Origin: Actinomycetota bacterium
Lineage (GTDB): Bacteria; Actinomycetota; Acidimicrobiia; IMCC26256; PALSA-555
Reading direction: 5' to 3'
Length of the DNA: 58,498 nucleotides
Assembly (NCBI GenBank): GCA_016870595.1
Contig: VGBI01000006.1
Location: forward strand, 1 to 58,498
Made by a program: the position numbers and the translations under genes. The notes under the pieces were generated by a model. That model ran no database searches. It saw only the letters and a list, made by a program, of their open reading frames with translations, and was not told the origin of the DNA. This document shows positions 8,368 through 16,823 of this stretch, in pieces; position 1 is the stretch's first letter, and each line of letters begins with the position of its first letter.

Positions 8368-8417
8368 ACGTTACCGCGCTGCGTCCCCGGCCGCACCGGA
8401 CACCCCCGGGGTACGCT
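8368..8417. promoter_or_regulatory. Divergent promoter region for CoA-transferase and SDR genes
   Basis: TAACGT (minus strand, 8373-8368) sits 9 nt before the CoA-transferase ATG. TACGCT (plus strand, 8412-8417) could start the SDR message, which then has a short leader with GGAGG at 8441-8445. The boxes are candidate -10 elements; no -35 is convincing. Confidence 0.35.
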
Positions 8418-8450
8418 CCGCGCCGCCCCCGCCCCCGCCTGGAGGTCGTC

Positions 8451-9302
8451 ATGCCCGACGTCCCGCCGCCCGTCGTCACATCGCCCGACGTCACGCCCGT
8501 GCTCTCGGCCGACCTGGTGCGGGCGTTCTCCCTCGCCGGCCGCACCGCCGTGGTCACCGGCGCGGCCCGGGGCATCGGCGCCCGGGCCGCACTGACCTTC
8601 GCCGAGGCCGGCGCCGACGTCGTGCTCGCCGACCTGCACGCCGACGACCTCGCCGGCACCGCCGCCGGGGTCCGGGCCCGGGGTCGGGTCGCCACCGTGG
8701 TGCCCACCGACGTCACGGTGCGCGCGGCGGTCGACGCCCTCGCCGACCGGGCCCTCGCCGCGCACGGCCGGGTCGACGTCTGGGCCAACGTCGCCGGGGT
8801 CCTGCGCTACTCGCCGATCGTCGACGTCACCGAGGCCGACTACGAGCTCGTCACCTCCGTGAACCAGGCCGGCGTGTTCTGGGGCACGGCGGCGGCACTG
8901 CGCGTGATGCAGGCCCACGGCGGGTCGGTGATCAACATCGCCTCCGCCGGCGCCGACATGCCTGCGCCGACGATCGCCGTGTACGCGATGACGAAGGCGG
9001 CGGTGATGATGTGCACGCGGTCGGCCGCGCTCGAGGGCGGTCCGGCCGGGATCCGGGTCAACGCGGTCGCGCCCGGCTTCGTCGATACCCCGATGGTCGC
9101 GGGTCACTACCGGCGCGCCGACGGCAGCGAGGACCCCGAGGCCAAGCGCGCGGCGTTCGCGATGCGGGCCGCCCAGAGCCCGCTCGCCCGGACCGGCGAG
9201 CCCGAGGACATCGCCTGGGCGATGCTGTACCTCGCCGCCGACGCGTCGCGCTTCATGACCGGCCAGGTCCTGCGGCCCAACGGCGGCGTGGTCATGCCGT
9301 GA
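8451..9302 (+). CDS. SDR family oxidoreductase
   Basis: A 283-residue classical short-chain dehydrogenase/reductase. T-G-A-A-R-G-I-G is the cofactor motif, N-V-A-G the structural motif (usually NNAG), and S-A-G-A-D-M with Y-A-M-T-K supply the catalytic Ser, Tyr and Lys. The acidic residue after the second strand (A-D-L-H) favours NAD over NADP. An N-terminal tail of about 25 residues precedes the fold. ATG start with GGAGG five nt before it. The TGA overlaps the GTG of the FMN-dependent hydroxyacid oxidase gene, so the pair probably acts on the same hydroxy/keto acid or alcohol. Substrate unknown. Confidence 0.9.
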   Translation: MPDVPPPVVTSPDVTPVLSADLVRAFSLAGRTAVVTGAARGIGARAALTFAEAGADVVLADLHADDLAGTAAGVRARGRVATVVPTDVTVRAAVDALADRALAAHGRVDVWANVAGVLRYSPIVDVTEADYELVTSVNQAGVFWGTAAALRVMQAHGGSVINIASAGADMPAPTIAVYAMTKAAVMMCTRSAALEGGPAGIRVNAVAPGFVDTPMVAGHYRRADGSEDPEAKRAAFAMRAAQSPLARTGEPEDIAWAMLYLAADASRFMTGQVLRPNGGVVMP

Positions 9303-10390
9303 GCCCGCCGGCGCCCCGGGTCTTCCCGCCCACGCTCGCCGACCTGGAGACCGCGGCGCAGCGCGTCGCGTCGCCCGCGGCGTGGGCCTACCTCGCCCAC
9401 GGGGCGGGAGCCGAGCACACCATGCGGGCCAACGCCGAGGCGTGGACCCGTTGGCACCTGCGGCCCCGGGTCCTGCGCGACGTCGGCACGGTCGACGTCA
9501 CGACGACGCTGCTCGGCACACCGGTCGCCACCCCCGTGGTCATCGCCCCCACCGCGATGCACCGCTTCGTCCACGACGAGGGTGAGCGCGCCACCGCCCG
9601 GGCCGCGGCACGTTGCGGCGCGCTGTACGTGGTGTCGATGGCGGCGACGACCTCGATCGAGGACGTCGCCGCTGCCGCGCCCGACGGTCCGCGGTGGGCC
9701 CAGATGTACATGCTGCGCGACCGGGGCCGGACCCGGGCGCTGGCCGAGCGGGCCGGGGCCGCCGGGTACCACGCCGTCGTGGTCAGTGTCGACGGGGGCG
9801 CGGTGCACCGGCGCGCCCGCCTGGGCGCAGGCCTGGTGCCTCCGGGCGACTTCCGCTTCCCCAACCTCGCCGCCCCCGACGAGGCCGACCGCTCCGACCT
9901 CATGGCGATGGCCTCCGACTTCGACCCCACGGTGACCTTCGCCGACCTGGCCCGCTTCGGCGAGTGGAGCGGACTGCCCGTGGTGGTGAAGGGCGTGATG
10001 CGGGGCGACGACGCCCGGGCCTGCCTCGACCACGGCGCCGCGGCGGTCGCGGTGTCGAACCACGGGGGCCGCACCCTCGACGGACTCGCCGCCACCGCCG
10101 ACGTGCTCCCCGAGGTGGTCGACGCCGTGGGCGACCGCGCCGAGGTCTACGTGGACGGCGGGATCCGCAGCGGGGTCGACGTGCTGCGGGCCCGGTGCCT
10201 CGGCGCGCGTGCCGTGATGGTGGGACGTCCCGTGCTGTGGGGGCTCGCGCTCGACGGTGAGGCGGGCGCGGCGGGCGTGCTCGAGCACCTCACCGAAGAG
10301 CTGGCACGGGCGATGGCGATGTGCGGGTTCGCCACGCTCGCCCCCGGTCCCGACGGCCCCGGGCCCGACGCGCTGCGGCACCACGCCTGA
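9299..10390 (+). CDS. FMN-dependent alpha-hydroxy acid oxidase/dehydrogenase
   Basis: A 363-residue TIM-barrel flavoprotein of the glycolate oxidase/lactate dehydrogenase family, which oxidises an L-2-hydroxy acid to the 2-oxo acid. Family residues seen are K231 in V-V-V-K-G-V-M, the base His255 and Arg258 in S-N-H-G-G-R, and the FMN phosphate loop D-G-G-I-R-S-G (286-292). The loop after strand 4 reads S-V-D-G-G-A-V-H-R-R, whereas most members have T-V-D-T-P ... R-R, so substrate preference may differ. The GTG start overlaps the SDR stop (GTGA). No transmembrane segment or cytochrome domain is attached, so the electron acceptor is either O2 or a diffusible carrier. Confidence 0.9.
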   Translation: MSPPAPRVFPPTLADLETAAQRVASPAAWAYLAHGAGAEHTMRANAEAWTRWHLRPRVLRDVGTVDVTTTLLGTPVATPVVIAPTAMHRFVHDEGERATARAAARCGALYVVSMAATTSIEDVAAAAPDGPRWAQMYMLRDRGRTRALAERAGAAGYHAVVVSVDGGAVHRRARLGAGLVPPGDFRFPNLAAPDEADRSDLMAMASDFDPTVTFADLARFGEWSGLPVVVKGVMRGDDARACLDHGAAAVAVSNHGGRTLDGLAATADVLPEVVDAVGDRAEVYVDGGIRSGVDVLRARCLGARAVMVGRPVLWGLALDGEAGAAGVLEHLTEELARAMAMCGFATLAPGPDGPGPDALRHHA

Positions 10391-10488
10391 ACCCGGACGG
10401 GAATCGCGGCCCCGCCCCGTGGGTTGCTTGCCGGCGTGCCCACTCCTCCCCACCCCGGCGGCCACCTCCGATCATCCGGAGCGCCGCG

Positions 10489-11208
10489 GTGAGCAAGCGC
10501 CTCGTCCTCATCCTCACCGCCGTGGTGGTGGTCGCTGCGGTCGCGGTCGGCGGCTGGTGGGCGTTCTTCCGCAGCGACGCTCCCTCGGCCGTCGGCATCG
10601 ACCGGGCCACCGAGTCCCTCGACCGGTCCGACCCGAAGGCCCCGGCGAGCCCGCTCGACGGCACCTGGACCGTCGACCGCTCCGTCGGCAGCTTCAGCGA
10701 CTTCTCGAGCGCCTTCGCCGGATTCCGGGTGCAGGAGGTGCTCGCAGGCGTCGGGGCCAAGACCGTGGTCGGGCGGACCCCGAACGTGACCGGCCGGATG
10801 ACCTTCGCCGGCTCCACCGTGACCGCCGCCGACTTCACCGTCGACATGACCACGCTCACGACCGACGACTCCCGCCGCGACAACGCGATCCGCTCCCAGG
10901 CGATCGAGACCAGCCGCTTCCCCACGGCGCAGTTCCGGCTCACCAGCCCGATCCCCCTACCCTCGGTCCCCGCCGACGGGGTGGAGATCACCGTTCCCGC
11001 CACCGGCACGCTCACGCTGCACGGCGTGACCCGCGACGTGACCATCCCCCTGACCGCCAAGCGTCAGGGGCCGGTGATCGCCCTGGTTGGCTCGCTCGAG
11101 GTGGCGTTCGCCGACTACGCGATCGACAAGCCCCGGGCCGCCGTCGTGGTCTCGGTGGAGGACCGGGCCGTGATGGAGCTCCAGCTGTTCCTCACCAGGA
11201 CGGCCTGA
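10489..11208 (+). CDS. Membrane-anchored YceI-like lipocalin-fold protein
   Basis: A 239-residue protein with one N-terminal membrane anchor (about residues 5-22, V-L-I-L-T-A-V-V-V-V-A-A) followed by a linker and a YceI domain of about 175 residues. YceI domains form an extended lipocalin barrel that binds isoprenoids or other amphiphiles outside the membrane. The family pattern is visible in D-G-T-W-T-V-D, the strand G-R-M-T-F-A-G-S-T-V, and L-T-L-H-G-V-T-R-D-V-T near the end. GTG at 10489 is chosen because it begins right before the anchor. Longer in-frame extensions are Arg/Pro-rich shadow sequence. It is probably monocistronic. The ligand is unknown. Confidence 0.87.
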   Translation: MSKRLVLILTAVVVVAAVAVGGWWAFFRSDAPSAVGIDRATESLDRSDPKAPASPLDGTWTVDRSVGSFSDFSSAFAGFRVQEVLAGVGAKTVVGRTPNVTGRMTFAGSTVTAADFTVDMTTLTTDDSRRDNAIRSQAIETSRFPTAQFRLTSPIPLPSVPADGVEITVPATGTLTLHGVTRDVTIPLTAKRQGPVIALVGSLEVAFADYAIDKPRAAVVVSVEDRAVMELQLFLTRTA

Positions 11209-11244
11209 GACCGGGCCGGGGCCGGGTCCGGGGCCGGGGCCGGG

Positions 11245-11997
11245 TCAGTCGAACCAGTCCCACTGGAACGGCACGACGGTCTCGTAGGGACCGGCGTGGA
11301 CCGGGCGCACCGGGGCGTCGCGCCACCGGTCGGCCAGCAGCGGGCGGATCGCGTCGGCCACCGCGAGCGGGTCGTCGTCGAGGTAGCAGACCGTGACCCG
11401 GCGCTCCCCCGTGCTCCAGCCTGCGCCGCGCAGGGCCGGGCTGGTGGCGAACTGCCACACCCCGGCGACCCCGGGCAGCGCGCACGCGGCCACCGCCCAG
11501 TCGGTGTGCAGGCCGCGGACCCAGGCGTCGGCGGCGTCGGCCGCCGCGGCACTCCCGGCCTCCTGCGGCGCTTCGACGATCGTGTAGATCCCCCGGTTGG
11601 GTCGGTACGGCACCGCTTCGGCCCCCACGAGCACCCGCGGTGCGGCGTGGGCCTCGAGCCACTGGTGCGGACCCGACACCGCTGCCCGCCGGTACTGGTG
11701 GAATCGCCCCAACGAGCGGAGCTGCTGCCCGACCTCCATGAAGTCGCGCAGGGTGCGGTCGACGGGATCGGCCATCAGGTAGAGGGTCATGTAGTGCACC
11801 GGCCGCAGCGGGTCCTCGTCGACCGCCCGGGCGGCCCGGCACGCCGGCGTGGACACCCACCGCTGCCCGGAGACGATCCCCGGGATGGGGAACTGCTCGG
11901 GCATGTGATCGAGCTGGTGCCACTCGTTGTAGGCCCGGTGCTCCGCCGGGTCGGTGATCTCCGTGAAGGAGAAGAAGCCCACCTTGACCTTGTTCAC
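11245..11997 (-). CDS. Predicted dimeric alpha/beta-barrel (EthD-like) protein
   Basis: A 250-residue protein with two ferredoxin-like halves. The N-terminal half has K-V-G-F-F-S-F-T-E-I-T-D-P then Y-N-E-W-H-Q-L-D-H-M-P-E-Q, a signature of EthD-like and related dimeric alpha/beta barrels. The second half repeats the pattern more weakly with G-I-Y-T-I-V and a terminal W-D-W-F-D. Function is unknown; relatives often sit beside thiolase, acyl-CoA and SDR genes. The GTG at 11997 is preferred over the ATG at 12024 because a TACGCT box lies 7 nt before it, fitting leaderless initiation, and because homologous proteins tend to begin just before K-V-x-V-G-F-F. Confidence 0.72.
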   Translation of the reverse strand: MNKVKVGFFSFTEITDPAEHRAYNEWHQLDHMPEQFPIPGIVSGQRWVSTPACRAARAVDEDPLRPVHYMTLYLMADPVDRTLRDFMEVGQQLRSLGRFHQYRRAAVSGPHQWLEAHAAPRVLVGAEAVPYRPNRGIYTIVEAPQEAGSAAAADAADAWVRGLHTDWAVAACALPGVAGVWQFATSPALRGAGWSTGERRVTVCYLDDDPLAVADAIRPLLADRWRDAPVRPVHAGPYETVVPFQWDWFD

Positions 11998-12004
11998 GGG
12001 CGGG

Positions 12005-12010
12005 AGCGTA
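12005..12010 (-). promoter_or_regulatory. Leaderless -10 box (TACGCT) deciding the start at 11997
   Basis: TACGCT on the minus strand is 7 nt before the GTG at 11997. The longer reading frame from 12024 would place this box inside coding sequence, so the shorter product is favoured. Confidence 0.5.
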
Positions 12011-12059
12011 GCCAGTCCCGGCATGGCGCCCGGCCCGGTGCCCGTGCCAACCTGCGTCG

Positions 12060-13223
12060 GTGCATCCCTTCCGTGACGTCGTCGTCGCCGGCGTCCACAA
12101 TCCCCGCCAGGCCCGGGTCCTCGAGGGCGAGACGTCGCTGAGCGTCGCCATCGACGCCACGCTCGGCGCCCTCGCCGACGCCGGGCTCGACGTGCGCGAC
12201 GTCGACGGCATCACGGGGTCGCTCAGCAGCGACCTGACCTACGAGCTCGGCCTGGGCCCGGTGTGGCAGTCGGCGAGCGCGCTCGGGATCCCGGCGGTGA
12301 TGGAGGCGGCGGCCCAGATCGCCACCGGCCTCAGCGACGTCGTGGTCGTGGCCGCGGGCCAGGCCGGCGTGTACACGGAGCGGGCGAGCACCGCACCGTG
12401 GACCCGCCCCAACCACGAGTTCGTCGCGCCGTACGGGATGTTCACCGCCGCCGAGTTCGCCCTGATCGCCCGCCGCCACATGCACATGTACGGCACGACG
12501 GCCGAGCAGATGGCGACGGTCGCGGCGACGGTCCGCAACAACGGGCACGTCCACCCCGACGCGATCTACGCCGGGCGCGGCCCCTTCACCGTCGACGACA
12601 TCCTCGCCTCGCGGATGGTGGCCGACCCGTTCCACCTGCTCGAGTGCGCCATGACCTCCGAGGGCGGCTGCGCGATCGTGCTGGCCCGCGCCGACCGCGT
12701 CCCCGACCTGCCCCACGCGCCGGTCTGGATCCTCGGTGGCTCGACCGACCGGATCGGCCCTTCGTACCGCCACGCGCCGGCCTGGGACCTGCGCGGCCGC
12801 GACCCCGACGGGATCCCCAACGGCTACGTCGGCCGCCGGGCCGCGCGGCGTGCCTTCGCCACCGCCGGCCTCGGGCCCGACGACGTCGACGTCTGCGAGC
12901 TCTACGACCCGTTCTCGTTCGAGATCATCCGCCAGTTCGAGGCGTTCGGGTTCTGCGGCGAGGGCGAGGGCGGACCGTTCGTCATGGACGGCACCATCGG
13001 ACCTGGCGGGCGGTTCCCGATCACCACCGACGGTGGCCTCATGGCGTTCAGCCACGGCGGCCAGACCTCGCAGCTGCTCCAGCGCGTGATCCGCGGCGTG
13101 CAGCAGCTGCGGGGCACGTGCACGACCATGCAGGTCGAGGGCGCCGAGGTCGCCCTGTGCTCGGGTGGTGGCGCCGGCGCACTGTTCAACGACGTGCTGC
13201 TGCTCGGTCGGGAGCGCCCGTGA
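12060..13223 (+). CDS. Thiolase-like protein without nucleophilic Cys (Ltp2/SCP-x type)
   Basis: A 387-residue thiolase-fold protein. Where thiolases carry the nucleophilic Cys (about residue 80-90) it reads A-L-G-I-P-A-V-M-E-A-A-A, with no Cys. The conserved block C-E-L-Y-D-P-F-S-F-E ... F-G-F-C-G-E-G-E-G-G is that of lipid-transfer-protein thiolases. In the steroid-degrading Ltp2-ChsH2 system such Cys-less proteins act as retro-aldolases with a DUF35 partner, and a DUF35 gene follows here with a 4-nt overlap. By analogy this pair may cleave a beta-hydroxyacyl-CoA by retro-aldol reaction. That is inference; a non-catalytic or thiolytic role is not excluded. GTG start. Confidence 0.85.
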   Translation: MHPFRDVVVAGVHNPRQARVLEGETSLSVAIDATLGALADAGLDVRDVDGITGSLSSDLTYELGLGPVWQSASALGIPAVMEAAAQIATGLSDVVVVAAGQAGVYTERASTAPWTRPNHEFVAPYGMFTAAEFALIARRHMHMYGTTAEQMATVAATVRNNGHVHPDAIYAGRGPFTVDDILASRMVADPFHLLECAMTSEGGCAIVLARADRVPDLPHAPVWILGGSTDRIGPSYRHAPAWDLRGRDPDGIPNGYVGRRAARRAFATAGLGPDDVDVCELYDPFSFEIIRQFEAFGFCGEGEGGPFVMDGTIGPGGRFPITTDGGLMAFSHGGQTSQLLQRVIRGVQQLRGTCTTMQVEGAEVALCSGGGAGALFNDVLLLGRERP

Positions 13224-13663
13224 GCCCCGAGTCCGCGCCCACCGGCGACGACCGTCTGGTGCCGCAGCCGGCCACGATCCCGCCCCCCACGCCGAGCTCC
13301 CACTCGGCGCCGTACTGGGAGGCCGCGGCCCGCCACGAGCTCGTGTACCAGCGCTGCGACGCGTGCAAGCGCGCCGAGTTCGACCCCGCCGTGGTGTGCC
13401 GCCGCTGCGGCGCCCGGGCGCTGACCTGGGCCCGCAGCGCCGGACTCGGCACCGTGTACTCGTGGACGGTGGTCTGGCGACCGCAGCAGCCCAGCTTCGT
13501 GGTGCCCTACGCCCCGGCGATCATCGACCTCGACGAGGGCTACCAGATGCTGGCTGCGGTGATCGGCTGCCGGGTCGCCGACCTCGCCGTAGGCCTGCGG
13601 GTCGCGGTCGAGTTCCACCCGGTCGCCGACGGCTTCGCCCTCCCCTACTTCCGCCCGGCCTGA
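13220..13663 (+). CDS. DUF35/OB-fold zinc-ribbon protein, partner of the thiolase-like gene
   Basis: A 147-residue protein with an N-terminal helical stretch (Y-W-E-A-A-A-R-H-E-L-V-Y-Q-R-C), a four-Cys zinc ribbon (C-D-A-C near residue 51 and C-R-R-C near residue 64) and a C-terminal OB-fold. DUF35 proteins bind acyl-CoA partner enzymes of the thiolase superfamily and are needed for their activity or stability. Its GTG overlaps the upstream TGA as GTGA. The first 30 residues are Pro/Ser-rich and probably disordered. Confidence 0.88.
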   Translation: MSPESAPTGDDRLVPQPATIPPPTPSSHSAPYWEAAARHELVYQRCDACKRAEFDPAVVCRRCGARALTWARSAGLGTVYSWTVVWRPQQPSFVVPYAPAIIDLDEGYQMLAAVIGCRVADLAVGLRVAVEFHPVADGFALPYFRPA

Positions 13664-13751
13664 GCGCCAGGCGGTCGGGGTACCCTCGCCCGACCGGGTC
13701 CACCGCGCCCGCAACGGCCCGCCGCCGCGTCCCGCCGAGCAGCAGCCTCCG

Positions 13752-15074
13752 ATGCTCTGGTTCCGGCAGTACTACCTCGGCTGTCTCTCGCACGCCTCCT
13801 ATCTCGTCGGCGACACCACCACCGGGCGCGCCGTCGTGGTGGACCCCCGACGCGACATCGTGCAGTACCTCGACGACGCCGAGGGGGCGGGCCTGCGCAT
13901 CGAGTGGGTGATCGAGACCCACTTCCACGCCGACTTCCTGTCGGGCCACCTCGAGCTGGCCGAAGCCACCGGGGCCCGCATCGCCTACGGCGAGGCCGCC
14001 GCGGGGCGGACCGAGTACCCGATCGAGGCCCTGGCCCACGGGCAGCGCCTGGACCTGGGCGAGGTCGTCCTCGAGGTCCGGGCCACCCCGGGCCACACCC
14101 CCGAGTCGATCTCGGTGGTCGTGTGGGAGCACGCCGACGACCCCGTGCCCTACGGCGTGCTGACCGGCGACACGCTGTTCATCGGCGACGTCGGCCGTCC
14201 CGACCTCCTGGTGTCGGTCGGCCACACCGCCGACGAGCTCGGCCGGATGCTCCACCGGTCCCTCCACGAGCAGCTGCTGACCCTGCCCGACGCCACCCGC
14301 GTGTTCCCGGCCCTCGGCGCCGGGTCGGCGTGCGGCAAGCACCTGTCCACCGAGACCGAGTCGACCATCGGCGTGCAGCGCGCCTCGAACTACGCGTTGC
14401 AGCCGATGTCCGAAGCCGAGTTCGTCGCCGTCGTGACGGAGGGTCAGCCCGCCGCGCCGCCGTACTTCCTGTTCGCGGCGACCCGCAACCGCGAGCAGCG
14501 GACCCTGCTGTACGACCAGGGGATCACCCCGATGAACCTCGACGAGGTGCTCGCCGCGCAGCGCGACGGCGCAGTGGTGCTCGACACCCGCGACCAGACG
14601 ATGTTCGCGGCCGGGCACCTCGTCGGGTCGGTCTCGGTCGGGCTCGACGGACGCTTCGCCGAGTACGCCGGCACCGTGCTCACCGCCGACACCCCGATCG
14701 TCCTCGTGGGCGAGCCCAACACCGAGGCCGAGGCCCGGACCCGGCTCGCCCGGATCGGCTTCGATCAGGTGATCGGCGCCCTCGACGACTACGTCGCGGC
14801 GTTCACCACCCGTCCAGAGGTCGTGGTCCGCGCCTCACGCCTCACCGCCGACGAGCTCGCCGAGCGCCGGGCCGCGCTGCCCGGACTCCAGATCGTGGAC
14901 GTGCGCAACCCGGGCGAGGTCACCACCGGCACCGTCCCCGGCGCGATCCCGATCCCGCTCCCCCGCCTGCTGGCCGGGGCCGGGGAGCTCGATCCTGCGG
15001 TGCCCACCGTCGTGTACTGCGCCGGCGGCTACCGGCCGAAGCCCCACGGGCTCCCAAGGTGCGAGAGGTGGTAG
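13752..15074 (+). pseudogene. MBL-fold hydrolase with rhodanese domains, 3'-truncated at a junction
   Basis: The first about 240 residues form an ETHE1-like metallo-beta-lactamase domain, with T-H-F-H-A-D-F-L-S-G-H, T-P-G-H-T and L-T-G-D-T-L-F-I. Two rhodanese domains follow, as in persulfide dioxygenase/rhodanese proteins that handle sulfane sulfur. The second rhodanese breaks off right after its active-site loop Y-C-A-G-G-Y-R. The next 13 codons are antisense to a glycosyltransferase gene and end at a chance TAG, so about 30 C-terminal residues are missing. The catalytic MBL domain is intact and might still fold. The first rhodanese lacks a clear active-site Cys (V-L-V-G-E-P-N). ATG start, with a possible TACCCT -10 box at 13681. 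Confidence 0.85.
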
Positions 15075-15499
15075 TCGCGCGCGTCGGCCCGCCACTCCTG
15101 CAGGTAGTTCGACGCGCAGACCATGAACACGGTCGGATCGTCGCGGTGGTGGGCCAGCAGCGCCTCGCAGAACGGGAAGAACGAGGGGTGCGGCAGCGAG
15201 TCGTCCTCGAGGAAGATCATCTCGTCGACCACGGAGAACACCCGGTCGAACCCCGAGACCACTCGGGCCCGGCACCCCAGGTTGACGTCGCTGAAGTGGA
15301 ACTCGACGTCACAGTCCCAGTCGACAGCCGAGACGATCTCGCGGACCTCGGCGCACGCCGCCCGGTCGGCGTCCCACCGCGGTCCGTCGGCGAGGACGAA
15401 GAGCCGGGTCGGCCGGGCTGCGGCGATCACCGCGAAGCTCCGGCGGGTGAGCTCCGGCCGGTTGAACACCTGGTAGGCGACTGCGGTCTCCAAAGCCAC
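15029..15499 (-). pseudogene. Glycosyltransferase fragment (N-terminal half)
   Basis: This is the N-terminal 156 codons of a GT-A-fold glycosyltransferase of the type with A-V-A-Y-Q-V-F-N-R-P-E-L at the start. N-L-G-C-R-A-R-V follows, then the metal/nucleotide motif L-E-D-D-S-L-P-H-P-S-F-F. Intact relatives run to roughly 300 residues and continue through a W-G-W-x-T-W-R-like segment. Here the sequence ends at S-P-W-G-F-G-R and stops at a TAG that is antisense of the rhodanese codons. Without the C-terminal acceptor half it is unlikely to be active. GTG start with a TAGCCT box 6 nt upstream. Confidence 0.8.
15030..15045. other. Junction joining two 3'-truncated convergent genes
   Basis: Homology to the MBL/rhodanese family (plus strand) stops at about 15039, and homology to the glycosyltransferase (minus strand) stops within the same bases. 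One deletion removing both 3' ends and whatever lay between explains this. A mis-joined assembly would look the same. Confidence 0.7.
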
Positions 15500-15505
15500 C
15501 CCCGT

Positions 15506-15511
15506 AGGCTA
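15506..15511 (-). promoter_or_regulatory. Leaderless -10 box (TAGCCT) of the glycosyltransferase fragment
   Basis: TAGCCT lies 6 nt before the GTG at 15499. The promoter is intact even though the gene is truncated, which fits a recent event. Confidence 0.45.
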
Positions 15512-15524
15512 GGAATCCGTGTGG

Positions 15525-16823
15525 TCAGCGCCGGTCGGCCGCCTCGCGGAGCGCGTCGCGGTTGTCGGGGTGGGCGAGGTCGGCGAGCGCGAACGCGCGC
15601 TCCCGCACCGTCAACCCCGCCAGCTCGGCGGCGCCGTGCTCGGTGATCACCACGTCGACGTGGTGGCGGGGCGTGGTCACCGCGGTCCCCGGTGGCAGCT
15701 CGGCGACGATACGAGGGCGACGGGTCCCGGTGAGGTCGACCGACGACGGCAGGCACACCAGCGCCCGGTCCTCGAGCTGGAACCCCGACATCGCCACGAA
15801 GTCCTCGTGGCCCCCGATGCCCGAGTACTGCACGGGGCCGATGGCGTCGGCCGCGACCTGCCCGGTCAGGTCCACGAGGATCGCGCCGTTGATCGTGACC
15901 ATGGCCGAGTTCGCCGCCACGATCGCGGGCTCGTTGACCTGGTCGACGGGGAGGAACCGCACCTCGGGGTTGTCGTCGAGCCAGCCGTACAGCTCCTCGG
16001 TGCCCGCCGCGAACGTGGTGACCGAGTAGCCCTCGTGGATGCCCTTGCGCCGGTTCGTCACCTTGCCCGCCCGGTGCAGGTGCATCAGCCCGGTGGTGAA
16101 CATCTCGGAGTGCACGCCGTAGTCGCCCCCCGGACCGTCGGCGAGCAGGGTCGCGACCATGCTCGGGATGCCCCCGATCCCGGTCTGGAGCGTGCACCCG
16201 TCGTGGACGAACGCGCGCGCGTGGCCGGCGATGGCCGCCTCGACCTCCGTCACCGGGACGTCGGGGAGCACGAAGGGCGCGGCGTCGGTCGGCACGAGCA
16301 CGTCGATCTCGTCGACGTGCAGCCGGTGCGGGGCCCGCGGCGCAAGGCCGTGGGTGCGGGGCAGCCGGGCGTTGGCCTCGACCACCAGGACCCGGTCGGG
16401 GTCGGCCCCGGCCCGGCGCAGCTCGTCGACGGTCGCGCCGGCGTGGAGCGACAGGCTCACGAAGCCGTCGGCGTCGACCGCCGACGCCGCGGTCGCCACC
16501 ACCCGGGGCCGGACCCGCTCGGCCACCCGGGCGAAACGCCGGAAGTCCGCAGGCACGAACTCGACCGCCGCCCCCGAGTCGCGCAGGAACCGCTCGGCCG
16601 GGCCCATGAACCCGGTGCGGTAGCGCACGCCCGTCCGGGTGAAGACCGCGAACAGGTCGACGAGCAGCGCACCGTGGACGACGAGGTCCTCCCAGTCGTC
16701 ACGGTCGCCGAGGGCGTGCAGGAACGTGGTCGGCTGGCCCGGGCCGAGCGGGATCCCGAGGGCGTCGCGCGGCCGGAGGACCGCTGCCGCCTCGGCGGCC
16801 GTGGCCATCCGGGCCGGGCTCAC
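15525..16823 (-). CDS. Acetyl-CoA hydrolase / 4-hydroxybutyrate CoA-transferase family protein
   Basis: A 432-residue type I CoA-transferase. T-G-I-G-G-I-P (215-221) is the CoA/oxyanion loop. E240 in Y-G-V-H-S-E-M-F-T is the glutamate that forms the glutamyl-CoA intermediate in 4-hydroxybutyrate CoA-transferases. G-K-V-T-N and I-N-G-A-I follow, as in the family. It probably activates a short-chain acid using acetyl-CoA or another acyl-CoA. The start is GTG at 16823, overlapping the TGA of the MaoC-type hydratase gene; an ATG five codons later is the alternative. Cotranscription with a type 2 hydratase points to fatty- or hydroxy-acid metabolism. Confidence 0.9.
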   Translation of the reverse strand: MSPARMATAAEAAAVLRPRDALGIPLGPGQPTTFLHALGDRDDWEDLVVHGALLVDLFAVFTRTGVRYRTGFMGPAERFLRDSGAAVEFVPADFRRFARVAERVRPRVVATAASAVDADGFVSLSLHAGATVDELRRAGADPDRVLVVEANARLPRTHGLAPRAPHRLHVDEIDVLVPTDAAPFVLPDVPVTEVEAAIAGHARAFVHDGCTLQTGIGGIPSMVATLLADGPGGDYGVHSEMFTTGLMHLHRAGKVTNRRKGIHEGYSVTTFAAGTEELYGWLDDNPEVRFLPVDQVNEPAIVAANSAMVTINGAILVDLTGQVAADAIGPVQYSGIGGHEDFVAMSGFQLEDRALVCLPSSVDLTGTRRPRIVAELPPGTAVTTPRHHVDVVITEHGAAELAGLTVRERAFALADLAHPDNRDALREAADRR

